Part shown: piece by piece, positions 15,872 to 24,896 of the stretch
How the letters are laid out: every line of letters starts with the position of its first letter
Numbering within the stretch: the first letter of the stretch is position 1
DNA from: Cellulomonas sp. IC4_254
GTDB taxonomy: Bacteria; Actinomycetota; Actinomycetes; Actinomycetales; Cellulomonadaceae
Reading direction: 5' to 3'
DNA: 33,907 nt
Assembly (NCBI RefSeq): GCF_011603975.1
Contig: NZ_JAANNB010000016.1
Span: 1 to 33,907, forward strand
The notes under the pieces: model-generated
What the model saw: the letters and a program-made list of their open reading frames with translations, nothing else
Told to the model about the DNA's origin: nothing
The model's database searches: none
Program-made: the position numbers and the translations under genes

Positions 15872-15955
15872 GCGACACGAGTGACGAACGACTGCGGCCG
15901 CAGGGCAGCGCACGCTAGATTGGGCCCGCAGCGGCCAACGGCATTGGAGTCCAGG

Positions 15956-17515
15956 GTGTCCTCACAGACCTTCCTTGAGAGTTGTGGATTCGTAGGCGAC
16001 CCTTTCGCGTCGACCAACTCCGAGAACGAGGAGAGCCTCGCGGATTATTTCGTGCCACCGCCTTACTTTGAGAGTGTCCTCGGGTCGCCCAAGTCGCCGA
16101 AATCGACCATCGTGTTTGCTCCTCGCGGCAGTGGAAAGACGGCGCAGCGCAGGATGATCGAGATCGCCTCGGGGAAAGGTGCCGACTTCGCATGTGTGAC
16201 CTACACGAACTTTGCTGAGATTGATCCGCTTTCCGCGACCCTTTCGGATCACCAAAGGGCCTTATGTCGCTTGCTGACGGTGGCCGCCCTCAGTCACATC
16301 GCCGACGACCCTTCGCGTGCCGGTGCGCTAAGCGAGCACAATAAGCAAGTGGTCAAGTATGCCGCGAGTGCTCTGCTCAGCGACCTCAACCAGCAAGAGC
16401 TAGAAATTGCCATCTCGTCGGTCAAGTCGCTGGGAGACAAGGCGGCAGACACATGGCGCAAGTATGGCGGCTTTGTTGCTGTCGGCATCGCAGCAATCAT
16501 GAAGAAGTTCGGCTTCGATGGGGTTAACCTGCCCGCCGAGTTGTCCGAGACCGCGCGCGAGTCGGCCGCCCTGGCGTACCTCTTTCCAAAACTGCTGGAG
16601 GTTTTCAGCGCACTCGGGTTCCACGCGGTCTATATCCTGGTGGACAAACTCGACGAGACGAGCAAGACTGCAAACAGCGCTGAGCGAGCGTTTGAGTTGA
16701 TTAGTCCGCTTCTCTTGGACCTCACGACCGTCGAGCAGCCTGGTGTCGCCTTCAAGTTCTTTCTTTGGGATCTTCTCGAATCGCCCTTTGTGGAGAATGG
16801 CGGACGTGGCGACCGACTCGGTGTCGCGAACCTGCATTGGACCGTGCCTGAGTTGATGGAGATGCTCAGCCGTCGCGTGGCCGCGTTTTCCGACAATCGC
16901 ATAACGAGTTTCAACCAGTTGGTCGAAGCCGATTGCGATCTTGACGTGCATCGACTGCTGGCCTATCTCAGTCCGAATTCGCCACGCGACATGATCCGAA
17001 TGTGCGAGAAGATCGTTGCCGAACATACGCGACAGCCAGATTACCCCATCCTGATTTCTACGCGCACGGTTCTCAAAGGGATCCACGAGTTCGCAAAGAT
17101 CCGCAGCCAGGAACTGTTTGGCCGGTTCATGAAGGACTTGACGAGGCTCCCGCAGCCCTCATTTACAAATACGCGTCTCGCTAGCGATGTGTTCAAGATT
17201 TCGACCACTGCGGTGCGGAACAAGATTGTCAGCTGGATTGAGGCGGGAGCGGTTGAGAAAATCGGCGAAGAGAGTCGCGGCGCCAAGCCACTTCACAAGT
17301 ATGCATTCAGGGACCCGCGGACGGCAGTTGCAACGGCTCCGCTAACTGGCCTAACAAGGCTGCTCGAATCTGAGATCTTCATCTGCCCGTCGTGTTCAAC
17401 CATGCTGATTACATCGACGCCGTCTGCGCCTTGTAAGGAGTGTGGCGCGGAAGCGCGTGAGGGCGAGGTTAGAAGCCTGCTTCGGGTTTGCGCGAGGTCA
17501 TCGACAGGTGATTGA
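15956..17515 (+). CDS. P-loop ATPase with winged-helix-like and zinc-ribbon C-terminus
   Basis: A 519-residue soluble protein. Near the N-terminus are DPFASTNSENEE and YFVPPPYFE, then Walker A APRGSGKT at 55-62. Walker B VYILVDKLDE is at about 225-234, and a short hydrophobic stretch (GGFVAVGIAAIM) lies near 171-182. A winged-helix-like segment (ASDVFKISTTAVRNKIVSWI) lies near 408-427, and a zinc ribbon has Cys at 477, 480, 493 and 496. From memory it resembles proteins annotated as Sll1717-family P-loop ATPases, whose function is not established; a role in phage defence or DNA transactions is only a guess. Start GTG at 15956 is chosen for GGAG seven bases upstream and family-like sequence from residue 10. 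TAGATT at 15916-15921 is a possible -10. Codon use is clearly foreign. The gene is convergent with the ligase. Confidence 0.85.
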   Translation: MSSQTFLESCGFVGDPFASTNSENEESLADYFVPPPYFESVLGSPKSPKSTIVFAPRGSGKTAQRRMIEIASGKGADFACVTYTNFAEIDPLSATLSDHQRALCRLLTVAALSHIADDPSRAGALSEHNKQVVKYAASALLSDLNQQELEIAISSVKSLGDKAADTWRKYGGFVAVGIAAIMKKFGFDGVNLPAELSETARESAALAYLFPKLLEVFSALGFHAVYILVDKLDETSKTANSAERAFELISPLLLDLTTVEQPGVAFKFFLWDLLESPFVENGGRGDRLGVANLHWTVPELMEMLSRRVAAFSDNRITSFNQLVEADCDLDVHRLLAYLSPNSPRDMIRMCEKIVAEHTRQPDYPILISTRTVLKGIHEFAKIRSQELFGRFMKDLTRLPQPSFTNTRLASDVFKISTTAVRNKIVSWIEAGAVEKIGEESRGAKPLHKYAFRDPRTAVATAPLTGLTRLLESEIFICPSCSTMLITSTPSAPCKECGAEAREGEVRSLLRVCARSSTGD

Positions 17516-17530
17516 GCCGGCCGCGGCTCA
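17513..17530. terminator. Hairpin between converging ATPase and ligase genes
   Basis: TGAGCCG pairs with CGGCTCA around GCCG. The left arm starts in the ATPase stop codon, and the ligase stop is 18 bases beyond the right arm. It is a short but perfect stem that could terminate both genes. Confidence 0.5.
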
Positions 17531-17548
17531 CGTCGTATGGATCAGGTT

Positions 17549-19129
17549 CTAGAGCATGCTTTGCAGCGTTTCGATCGTGTCGGCCTCGATGGCTGCCTTG
17601 TCTTGACGGTATCGGAGTACACGGGCGAACCGAAGGGCGATACCACCCGGATAGCGGGATGAACGCTGAACTCCGTCGAAGGCAATCTCGACCACCTGCT
17701 CGGGGCGAAGTGTGACAGTCCATCCGTCATCGTCCACGGCTAGCTCTCGAAAACGCGCGGTTTGCCAGGCGAGCATCTTGTCGCTCATCCCTTTGAAGGT
17801 TTTGCCAACCATCACCCAGCCGATTCCGTCGCTGTCCTGCTTCGTCTCGCCCAGCATGACGAAGCCGCCTTCGCCGTCACGCGCGCCCAGGTGGATGTTC
17901 GACAGCGAGCCGACCCGGCGGCCGGAGCCGCGCTCGACGGCCAGCACCACCAGGTCGAGCGTGTGCCGCGGCTTGACCTTGACCCAGGCGCCGCCGCGCC
18001 GGCCGGCCTCGTAGGGCGCAGCGGCGTCCTTGACGATGACGCCCTCCTGGCCGGCGGCGACCCAGCCGGTGAACGCCTCCTGCGCGACCTGCGGGTCGGC
18101 GGTGACGACCCGCTCGACGGCGTGGTCCGGGGCGATCGCGTCGAGGACGGCGAGCCGCTCGGTGAGCGGGGCGTCGAGCAGGTCCGCGCCGTCGCGGTGC
18201 AGCACGTCGAAGAAGAACGGCCGCAGCGCGGTCGTGGCGGCGAGCTCGGCGTCCCGGGTGGCGCTGCGGGCGGCGGTCTCCTGGAACGGGCGCGGGCGGC
18301 CGGCGTCGTCCAGGGTCAGCGCCTCGCCGTCGAGCACCACCGAGCGCACGGGCAGGGCGCGGACGGCCTCGACCACCTCCGGCACGCGCGCCGTGATGTC
18401 GTCGAGGCTGCGGGTGTAGACCCGGACGTCGTCGCCGTCGCGGTGCACCTGGATCCGGATGCCGTCGAGCTTGGCGTCCACGACGACCGCGCGGCCGTCG
18501 AACCCCGCGACCGCGGCGGGGACGTCCGGCGCGGAGGCGGCGAGCATCGGCCGGACCGGGCGGCCGACGGTGAGCCCGAAGGCGTCCAGCGCCGCCCGCG
18601 CCGCCTCCGGGTCGGTCGCCGCGAGCGCCGCCTCGGCGACCGGCTCGCTGCCACCGGCCAGCATCGCCGCGCGCCGGACGGCCGCGACCGGCACGCCCGC
18701 GGCCTCGGCGACGGCGTCGAGCAGCAGGGCGTCGAGCGCGCCCTGCCGGACCTCGCCGGAGACGAGCCCGGCGAGGAACCGCTGCTCCTCGGCGGTGGCG
18801 GCGCCGAACAGCTCCGCCGCCAGCGCCGCGCGGGCGCCCGCGGACCCCGGCCCGGACAGCCCGGTCATCCGCTCGAAGGTGGCGTCGACGGCGCGCACGT
18901 CGAGGGACGGCTCGGCCGCGGGCTGCGGCAGGTCGCGCAGGGACCGCCAGCCGAGGCCGGTGCGCCGCTGCCGGAGCTCGCCCGCGAGGTAGCGCGCGAC
19001 GACGGGCACCTCGTCGGGGCCGGTCCGGCGCAGCAGGTCGACGAGCAGGGCGCGCTTGGCCAGGCGCGAGCGGGTCGCGGCCAGGCCCGCGCTGGTGGCG
19101 GCGACGTCGGCGAGCAGCACGTCCGTCAT
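17549..19129 (-). CDS. ATP-dependent DNA ligase (LigB-like), hybrid 3' end
   Basis: A 526-residue ATP-dependent DNA ligase that seals nicks. It has an N-terminal helical DNA-binding domain (MTDVLLADVA onward). The nucleotidyltransferase domain has the adenylated Lys in DAKLDG (motif I), FFFDVLH, EGVIVKD and WVKVKP (motifs III-V). The C-terminal OB fold ends in motif [13 protein letters not shown]. Length and layout match mycobacterial LigB. Start ATG at 19129 matches the family start; an in-frame GTG at 19150 also exists. From about 17549 to 17820 codon use is foreign and A/T-richer, while the rest is host-like. The protein is therefore a chimera whose last ~85 residues came with the ATPase insert; the reading frame is perfectly restored. 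It lies 45 bases after the antiporter gene and is probably co-transcribed with it. It may partner the ligase-less LigD at 12405. Confidence 0.95.
   Translation of the reverse strand: MTDVLLADVAATSAGLAATRSRLAKRALLVDLLRRTGPDEVPVVARYLAGELRQRRTGLGWRSLRDLPQPAAEPSLDVRAVDATFERMTGLSGPGSAGARAALAAELFGAATAEEQRFLAGLVSGEVRQGALDALLLDAVAEAAGVPVAAVRRAAMLAGGSEPVAEAALAATDPEAARAALDAFGLTVGRPVRPMLAASAPDVPAAVAGFDGRAVVVDAKLDGIRIQVHRDGDDVRVYTRSLDDITARVPEVVEAVRALPVRSVVLDGEALTLDDAGRPRPFQETAARSATRDAELAATTALRPFFFDVLHRDGADLLDAPLTERLAVLDAIAPDHAVERVVTADPQVAQEAFTGWVAAGQEGVIVKDAAAPYEAGRRGGAWVKVKPRHTLDLVVLAVERGSGRRVGSLSNIHLGARDGEGGFVMLGETKQDSDGIGWVMVGKTFKGMSDKMLAWQTARFRELAVDDDGWTVTLRPEQVVEIAFDGVQRSSRYPGGIALRFARVLRYRQDKAAIEADTIETLQSML
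17792..17805. repeat. Right junction repeat (attachment-like)
   Basis: TTTGAAGGTTTTGC is the counterpart of 15858-15871, matching at 11 of 14 positions. It encodes the Lys-Thr-Phe-Lys codons at which ligase codon use switches from foreign to host. Confidence 0.5.
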
Positions 19130-19174
19130 CCTGCCGCCGACCTCCGACACCCGCCCGCCGACCGGCGCACCGTG

Positions 19175-20755
19175 TCACTCGGGGGACAGGGCGCCCCGGG
19201 TGAGCCGGACTTCCTCGGCGTCGAGCTGCGCCTGCACCTCGCGCAGCACGATGTCGTCGATCGTCCGCTCGTCGCGGAGCTGCACGACGGCGGCGCGCTT
19301 GTGCGCGAGCACCGCCAGGCGCAGCGCGTCGAAGTCGGCCTCGCGGGGGCGGCCGTCGTCGGTGCGCTCCGCGTCCGCCTCGGCGAGCGCCTCGGCGTGC
19401 ATCCGGTACTCCGCCTCCAGCTTGGCGACCACCTTGCCGTCCAGCCCGAGCCGCGCGGCCTCCGCGGGCAGCGCCTCCAGCGCGGCACGGGTCGCGACCT
19501 GCTCGGCCTGGTGCCGCTCGGTGTCGACGGCGTCGTCGGCGGGCAGTCGCGCCCAGCGCACCACCGCCGGCAGCGTCAGGCCCTGGACGAGCAGGGTCGC
19601 CAGGATGACGCCGCCGGTGACGAAGATGATGACGTCCCGCTCCGGGAACGGGGCGCCCTCCGCGGTCACCTCGGGCACGCCGAGGGCGGCGGCGAGCGAC
19701 ACCGCGCCGCGGAACCCGGCCCACGCCCCGGGCATCCGGTGCCGCCAGGACACCCGCCGGGTCCGCTGCACCGGCCGCCGGTCGAGCGCCCGGACCACGT
19801 AGGGCGTGGTGTGGAACCACAGCATCCGCGTGCCGATCACGGCGACGAACGCCGCGGCCGTCCAGCCCAGCGCCTCCGCCAGCCCGGCCGAGGAGAGCCC
19901 GTCGGCGGCCGTGACGAGCTGGATGCCGACCAGCACGAACAGCGCGCCGTTGAGCACGTGGCTGACCACCGCCCAGAACGACTGCGACTGGACGCGCGCG
20001 GCCGCCGGGATCACCCGCGGGCCGCTCTGGCTGAGCAGCAGGCCCGCGACCACGACGGCCAGCACGCCCGAGGCGTGCACGAGCTCGGCCAGCAGGAACG
20101 CCGCGAACGGGGTGAGCACGCTGATCACGCTCTGCTGGATGGCCTCGTGCACCCGCTCGCGGAGCTGGACCGCCAGCCACCACACGGCGACGCCCGCCGC
20201 CACCCCGCCCAGGTACGAGATCGTGAACCGGCCGGCGAGGTAGCCGCCGGTGACCGGCTCGGCGACGGCGTGCACCGCGATCGCGTAGATGACCAGCGCC
20301 GTGCCGTCGTTGATCAGGCTCTCCGCGCGCAGGGTGGTCAGGGTCCGGCGCGGCATGCCCTTCGCGACCCCGGCGACGGCGGTGGCGTCGGTCGGGGCCA
20401 GCACGCCGCCGAGGATCCACGCCGGGCCCCAGTCCATCCCGAGCGCGTGCAGCACGGCGGCCACGGCGCCCGCGGTCACCAGGACCAGCAGCACGCTGGA
20501 CAGGACGATCACGCGCAGGTTCGCGCGGATCTCCCGCAGCGACGTGGTGAGGCTCTCCCAGTAGAGCAGCGCGGGCAGCACGACCAGGAGCACCATCTCG
20601 GGTGGCACGGTCAGGCCGCGGAACGCCGGCAGGAAGCCGAGCGCGATCCCGAGGACGAGCAGCACCAGCGGCGGTGCGACGCCGAACCGGCGGCCCAGCG
20701 CGGTCCCGGCGAGGAGCGCCAGCAGCACGACGACGATGAGCTCCAGCGTGAGCAC
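19175..20755 (-). CDS. CPA1-family Na+/H+ antiporter
   Basis: A 526-residue cation/proton exchanger of the plasma membrane, extruding Na+ (or K+) for H+. Around 12 hydrophobic segments span residues 1 to about 410. They include the ion-binding motifs APTDATAVAGVAK and ESLINDGTALVIY that define the CPA1/NhaP family, and GFRGAVSLAAALG in a later helix. A hydrophilic helical cytoplasmic tail rich in Glu/Arg (about 415-526) follows. Start GTG at 20755 has AGGAGG five bases upstream. It is the first gene after the hairpin that closes the glycosidase operon and probably heads a two-gene unit with the DNA ligase. Confidence 0.95.
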   Translation of the reverse strand: MLTLELIVVVLLALLAGTALGRRFGVAPPLVLLVLGIALGFLPAFRGLTVPPEMVLLVVLPALLYWESLTTSLREIRANLRVIVLSSVLLVLVTAGAVAAVLHALGMDWGPAWILGGVLAPTDATAVAGVAKGMPRRTLTTLRAESLINDGTALVIYAIAVHAVAEPVTGGYLAGRFTISYLGGVAAGVAVWWLAVQLRERVHEAIQQSVISVLTPFAAFLLAELVHASGVLAVVVAGLLLSQSGPRVIPAAARVQSQSFWAVVSHVLNGALFVLVGIQLVTAADGLSSAGLAEALGWTAAAFVAVIGTRMLWFHTTPYVVRALDRRPVQRTRRVSWRHRMPGAWAGFRGAVSLAAALGVPEVTAEGAPFPERDVIIFVTGGVILATLLVQGLTLPAVVRWARLPADDAVDTERHQAEQVATRAALEALPAEAARLGLDGKVVAKLEAEYRMHAEALAEADAERTDDGRPREADFDALRLAVLAHKRAAVVQLRDERTIDDIVLREVQAQLDAEEVRLTRGALSPE

Positions 20756-20791
20756 GGTGCCTCCTGCGGCGGGCGGGGTCGCCGGGCGGCG

Positions 20792-20836
20792 GCCGGGCGG
20801 GACGGCAGCAGGATGCTCGCCGCCGACCCGCCCGGC
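20792..20836 (-). terminator. Terminator of the oligosaccharide operon
   Basis: GCCGGGCGGG at 20792-20801 pairs perfectly with 20827-20836. An inner AGCA/TGCT stem closes the loop. It lies 13 bases beyond the GH1 stop and before the antiporter ribosome site, so it probably insulates the two units. Confidence 0.6.
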
Positions 20837-20849
20837 AAGACCTGGGACC

Positions 20850-22277
20850 TCAGCCGGCGTGCACCGGCTCCGGCAGCACCCCGGTGGTCGCGAGCCGCCG
20901 GTACCAGTGCCCCGAGTCCTTCACGGTGCGCTCGAGCGTCGCGTAGTCGACGTGCACGATCCCGAACCGGCGTTCGTACCCGTACGCCCACTCGAAGTTG
21001 TCGAGCAGCGACCACGCGAAGTAGCCCCGCACGTCCGCCCCCGCGTCCAGGGCGGCGCCGACCGCGTCGAGGTGCGCGTGCAGGTACCCGACCCGGTCGG
21101 CGTCGTGCACCCGCCCGTCGTCGGCCACGACGTCGGGGTAGGCGGCGCCGTTCTCCGTGATCCACAGCGGGAGGTCCGGCCGCCGGCGGTGCAGGTCGAG
21201 GAGCAGCCCGGTCAGCCCGGAGGGGTCGACGACCCAGCCCATCGCGGTGCGGGGGCCCGGCTGGTGCAGCCACCGGACCCCGGTGACGAGGTTGGCGGGC
21301 GGCCGCTGGTCACCGTCAGGCGACGCGGCCTGCACGTCGGCGGTCCCGTCCGCCCCGGCTCCGCCGGCCCCCGCGACCAGCGCCGTCGTGTAGTAGTTCA
21401 CCCCGAGCGCGTCGAGCCGGGTCCGCACCAGGTCCAGGTCCCCGTCGCGCACGAACGACCAGTCCGTGAGGTGCGCCGTCTCGGCGACGACCTCCTCCGG
21501 GTAGGCGCCGTCCAGCAGCGGCCCGAGGAACACCTCGTTCGCCACCCGGTCGAGCCGGGCCTTGGCGGCCACGTCCTCCGGCGCCGTGGACGCGGCCCGG
21601 TTGACCTGCAGGTTCAGCGTCACGGACACCTGCGCCGCGTCGCCCGCCGCGGCCCGGACCGCCCGGGCGCCGAGCCCGTGCGCCAGGTTGAGCGTGTGCA
21701 CGGCCGCGAGGGCGCGCGCCGGGTCCTGCACGCCGGGCGCGTGCTCGCCGGAGGCGTACCCGAGGTAGGCGGTGCACCAGGGCTCGTTGAGCGTGGTCCA
21801 CAGCGGCACCCGGTCGCCGAGCGCGCCGGCGACCAGGCCGGCGTAGTCGGCGAACCGCCACGCCGTGTCCCGGTCCGGCCAGCCCCCGGCGTCCTCCAGC
21901 GGCTGCGGGAGGTCCCAGTGGTAGAGCGTGACGACGGGGTCGATGCCGTGCGCGAGCAGGGTGTCGGCGAGCCGGCGGTAGAAGTCGAGCCCGGCCTGGT
22001 TCGCGGGCCCGCGCCCGGTCGGCTGCACGCGGGGCCACGCGACGGAGAACCGGTAGGCGCCGAGGCCGAGGTCGGCCATGAGCGCGACGTCCTCGGCGAA
22101 CCGCCGGTAGTGGTCGGTGCCGAGGTCGCCCGTGTGGCCGCCGAGCACGGCGCCGGGCGTCCGGGAGAACGTGTCCCAGATCGAGGGGCCGCGCCCGTCG
22201 GCGTCGGTCGACCCCTCGACCTGGTACGCCGCCGTGGCCGCGCCCCAGACGAAGCCGTCCGGGAACCGGCGCGTCAC
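20850..22277 (-). CDS. Family GH1 beta-glucosidase
   Basis: A 475-residue cytoplasmic retaining beta-glycosidase releasing glucose (possibly also mannose or galactose) from short beta-linked oligosaccharides. It shows the family N-terminus [18 protein letters not shown]. The acid/base Glu is at about 165 in TLNEPW, and the nucleophile Glu at about 375 in ITENGAAY. The aglycone-site [12 protein letters not shown] is near the end. There is no signal peptide, consistent with action on imported sugars. Start GTG at 22277 overlaps the upstream GH2 stop by 4 bases, so translation is probably coupled. It is the last gene of the eight-gene operon. Confidence 0.95.
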   Translation of the reverse strand: MTRRFPDGFVWGAATAAYQVEGSTDADGRGPSIWDTFSRTPGAVLGGHTGDLGTDHYRRFAEDVALMADLGLGAYRFSVAWPRVQPTGRGPANQAGLDFYRRLADTLLAHGIDPVVTLYHWDLPQPLEDAGGWPDRDTAWRFADYAGLVAGALGDRVPLWTTLNEPWCTAYLGYASGEHAPGVQDPARALAAVHTLNLAHGLGARAVRAAAGDAAQVSVTLNLQVNRAASTAPEDVAAKARLDRVANEVFLGPLLDGAYPEEVVAETAHLTDWSFVRDGDLDLVRTRLDALGVNYYTTALVAGAGGAGADGTADVQAASPDGDQRPPANLVTGVRWLHQPGPRTAMGWVVDPSGLTGLLLDLHRRRPDLPLWITENGAAYPDVVADDGRVHDADRVGYLHAHLDAVGAALDAGADVRGYFAWSLLDNFEWAYGYERRFGIVHVDYATLERTVKDSGHWYRRLATTGVLPEPVHAG

Positions 22278-24829
22278 CGGGCCGCCTCGAGGTCGGCCTC
22301 GAGGTCCGGCGCGCCCGCGAGCGGCACCCCCCGCAGGTCGTTCGCCGACCGCATCACCGGCGCCGCCGTGAGGTCGGCCAGGTCGAGCACCGCGTCCGTC
22401 GAGACGTGGAACGTCGCCCGCTCGCCCGCCAGCAGCGTGACCAGGGCGTCGTCCACGACCGCGTCCGCGGCGAGCCGGTCGGCGTGCAGGGTGACGTCCG
22501 CCGCGTACGACCGCGCGACGACCTCGACCCGGTACCCGCCCGGCTCGCGCGCCGCGGTGGCCCGCACCGCGCCCGGGTCGAGCCGCAGGTCGACGTCGTC
22601 GACGAACGCGTGCGTCGCGCGCCGCTCCGTCCCGCCGTCCGCCAGCCGCGCGGCGAGCACCTCGCCCGTCGGGTCGCCCGGGGTCGCGAGGTCGGCGGGC
22701 AGCGGCACGACGGCCACGGACCGCGGCTCGACCGCCACGGGCAGGGCCGCCGCCGCTGCGGTCACCCCGCCGAGCGTCTCGCGGCGCAGGTGCGCGGTGC
22801 CCGCCCAGGGCTCGTCGGTGTCGTTGGTCGCGACGAGGACGACCCCGCCGTCGCGCTCGGCGAGGAACAGCGTCCGCGGGGCGCCGGCCGCGCGCAGCGC
22901 GTACCAGAGCGGCTTCGGCCGCTCCGCGGAGTCGACGGCGGCCCAGGACGTGACCGGCCAGCAGTCGTTGAGCTGCCAGACGATCCAGCCCGCGGTGCGC
23001 GGCCACCAGGCGCGGTAGTGCTCGACCGCGTGCCGGACCGCGCGGGCCTGGTTGAGCTGGGTCGCCCAGTGCCAGTCCGCGAAGTCGCGGGGGACGCCGA
23101 GGTGCGGGGCCAGGCCGCGGTCGAGCTTGCCGTTGCCGTCCTCGGCCTTCTGGTGCACGAGGAACACCGGGTCCTCCTGGGGCACCGGCGCGTCGGCGAG
23201 CGGCCCGCCGTCGACCGCGTGCACCGAGTCGACCAGCGTCCGCCAGGCCGGCGGACCCTGGAAGCCGAACTCCGAGCAGAACCGCGGGATCTCCGAGCGG
23301 TACACCGTGTAGTCGACGCGGTTCCACACCTCCCACTGGTGGTGGGTGCCGCGGTCGGGGTCGTTCGGGTGCACGTCGGCGGGGTCGCGCCGCGGGGTGA
23401 ACGGGCTGTTGGTGGCGTACGGGCGGGTGGGGTCGAGCTCGGCCAGCACGGCGGGGAACAGCTCCTCGGCGTACCACCGGCCCCAGGTCGCGTCGCCGAG
23501 GAGCGCCTGCCAGCCCCAGTCCTCGTGGCCCCAGACGTTCTCGTTGCCGCCGTTCCACAGCACCAGGGACGGGTGCGGCATCAGGCGCACGACGTTCTCC
23601 CGCGCCTCGGCCTCGATCTCGGAGCGCAGCGGCTCCTCCTCGGGGTAGGCCGCGCAGGCGAGCAGGAAGTCCTGCCAGACCAGCAGGCCGCGCTCGTCGC
23701 ACGCCTCGTAGAAGTCCTCGGACTCGTAGATCCCGCCGCCCCACACCCGGAGCAGGTTGAGGTGCGCGTCGGCCGCCTGGTCGAGCCGGCGGACCAGTCG
23801 CTCGCGGGTGATCCGGGTCAGCAGGTGGTCGTCGGGGATCCAGTTGGCGCCGCGCACGGCGACCGGGCGGCCGTTCACCACCAGCGTGAACCGGGTGCCG
23901 TGCTCGTCGTCGGCGGTGTCGAGGGCGACCGACCGGAAGCCGACCCGGCGGCGCCAGGTGCCCAGGACCCCGGGCCCCGCGCCCGCCAGCGTCACGTCCA
24001 GGTCGGCCAGCGGCTGCTCGCCGTGCCCGACCGGCCACCACACCGGTGCGTCCGGCACCGCGAGCTCGACCGTGGCGGCGGAATCGCCGGCCGGCACGGT
24101 CACCGACGCCGCCACCCCGAGCACCGCGGCGCGGACGGTCAGCGGTCCGTCCGCCACGAGCCCCGAGCGCTCCACGTCCACGTGCACCGCGACCCGCCCG
24201 GTGCCGTCGGCGTCGAGGGTGACCAGCGGCCGGACCCGGGCCAGCCGGGCCACCGACCAGCGCTCGACCCGCACCGGCTTCCACAGCCCGGCGGTGCGCA
24301 GGTCGGGGCCCCAGTCCCAGCCGAACGAGCAGGCCATCTTGCGGACGAAGTTGAACGGCACCGGGCTGTACGCCGAGGGCCGGTCGCCCAGGGCGTCCCG
24401 CACCTCGTCGGCGTAGGCGGTGGCGGAGCGCAGGTCGACCGTCAGCGCCCGCGGGGTCCCGTCCGCGAGCGGACGCACGTCGTACCGGTACGACCGGTGC
24501 ATGTTCGCGGTCGTGCCGAGCACCCGTCCGCCGAGCGCCACCGTGCCCACGGTGTCGACGCCCTCCAGCACGAGGTCGACCCGCTCGCCCTCGGCGGCCG
24601 GCTCCAGCGCGAGCGCCCGCTCGTACCGCCAGTCCGTGCCGTGGAACCAGCGCACGGACTCCTCGTGCGCGTCCAGGTACGGGTCGGGGATCAGGCCGGC
24701 GGCGAGCAGGTCGGTGTGCACCGACCCCGGCACCTCGGCGGCGAGCGGGCCCGCGGCGAGGACGGCGTCGGGCACGGCTCCGGCGGTGGCGGTGACGGTC
24801 CAGCCGTCGGCGAGGGTGTGGTGCTGCAC
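22274..24829 (-). CDS. Family GH2 beta-mannosidase
   Basis: An 851-residue exo-beta-mannosidase that removes terminal beta-mannose from manno-oligosaccharides in the cytoplasm. The N-terminal jelly-roll domain has [18 protein letters not shown] and the mannosidase hallmark [18 protein letters not shown] (about 164-181). An Ig-like domain and a TIM barrel follow. The acid/base is Glu at about 430 in [10 protein letters not shown] and the nucleophile Glu at about 520 in [10 protein letters not shown]. Ancillary C-terminal beta domains complete the protein. The length is typical. Start GTG at 24829 has GGAG five bases upstream. The assignment to mannosidase rather than galactosidase or glucuronidase rests on the [12 protein letters not shown] motif. 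It is the seventh gene of the operon. Confidence 0.93.
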   Translation of the reverse strand: MQHHTLADGWTVTATAGAVPDAVLAAGPLAAEVPGSVHTDLLAAGLIPDPYLDAHEESVRWFHGTDWRYERALALEPAAEGERVDLVLEGVDTVGTVALGGRVLGTTANMHRSYRYDVRPLADGTPRALTVDLRSATAYADEVRDALGDRPSAYSPVPFNFVRKMACSFGWDWGPDLRTAGLWKPVRVERWSVARLARVRPLVTLDADGTGRVAVHVDVERSGLVADGPLTVRAAVLGVAASVTVPAGDSAATVELAVPDAPVWWPVGHGEQPLADLDVTLAGAGPGVLGTWRRRVGFRSVALDTADDEHGTRFTLVVNGRPVAVRGANWIPDDHLLTRITRERLVRRLDQAADAHLNLLRVWGGGIYESEDFYEACDERGLLVWQDFLLACAAYPEEEPLRSEIEAEARENVVRLMPHPSLVLWNGGNENVWGHEDWGWQALLGDATWGRWYAEELFPAVLAELDPTRPYATNSPFTPRRDPADVHPNDPDRGTHHQWEVWNRVDYTVYRSEIPRFCSEFGFQGPPAWRTLVDSVHAVDGGPLADAPVPQEDPVFLVHQKAEDGNGKLDRGLAPHLGVPRDFADWHWATQLNQARAVRHAVEHYRAWWPRTAGWIVWQLNDCWPVTSWAAVDSAERPKPLWYALRAAGAPRTLFLAERDGGVVLVATNDTDEPWAGTAHLRRETLGGVTAAAAALPVAVEPRSVAVVPLPADLATPGDPTGEVLAARLADGGTERRATHAFVDDVDLRLDPGAVRATAAREPGGYRVEVVARSYAADVTLHADRLAADAVVDDALVTLLAGERATFHVSTDAVLDLADLTAAPVMRSANDLRGVPLAGAPDLEADLEAAR

Positions 24830-24844
24830 GGGTGCTCCCGGATG

Positions 24845-24886
24845 TCGCAGGGGTGGCTCAGGGTGACGCAGGGGTGTCGCAGGGTG
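24845..24886. repeat. Four imperfect 10-11-bp tandem repeats in an intercistronic gap
   Basis: Four successive units resembling TCGCAGGGGTG (variants GCTCAGGGTG, ACGCAGGGGTG and TCGCAGGGTG) fill most of the 67-base gap between the GH42 stop and the GH2 start, the longest gap among the glycosidase genes. A processing or translational role is speculative. Confidence 0.5.
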
Positions 24887-24896
24887 CCGCGACGGA

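Larger units (their letters stand above)
15872..17805. mobile_element. Foreign insert in the DNA ligase gene (ATPase cargo + replacement 3' end)
   Basis: A segment of about 1.93 kb whose base composition and codon choice, by eye, are much less GC-rich than all its surroundings. It holds one plus-strand ATPase gene and, convergent to it, a foreign copy of the last ~85 codons of the ligase gene. The left edge is where similarity in the displaced ligase 3' end stops (15871/15872). The right edge is where the intact ligase's codon use switches back to the host pattern, at the same Gly-Lys-Thr-Phe codons (about 17800-17825). No integrase, transposase or terminal inverted repeat is seen. Integration by an enzyme supplied in trans, or gain by recombination with a foreign ligase-ATPase locus, would both explain it. 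Confidence 0.7.

Noticed and set aside
15881-15955. An earlier in-frame GTG start for the ATPase at 15881
   Set aside because: It has no ribosome site, the extra 25 residues are unlike the rest, and GTG 15956 has GGAG at good spacing.
17762-21160. A 1132-residue plus-strand open frame opposite the ligase and antiporter genes
   Set aside because: Same reason: it has repetitive Arg/Gly/Asp/His composition and is antisense to two clearly identified genes.
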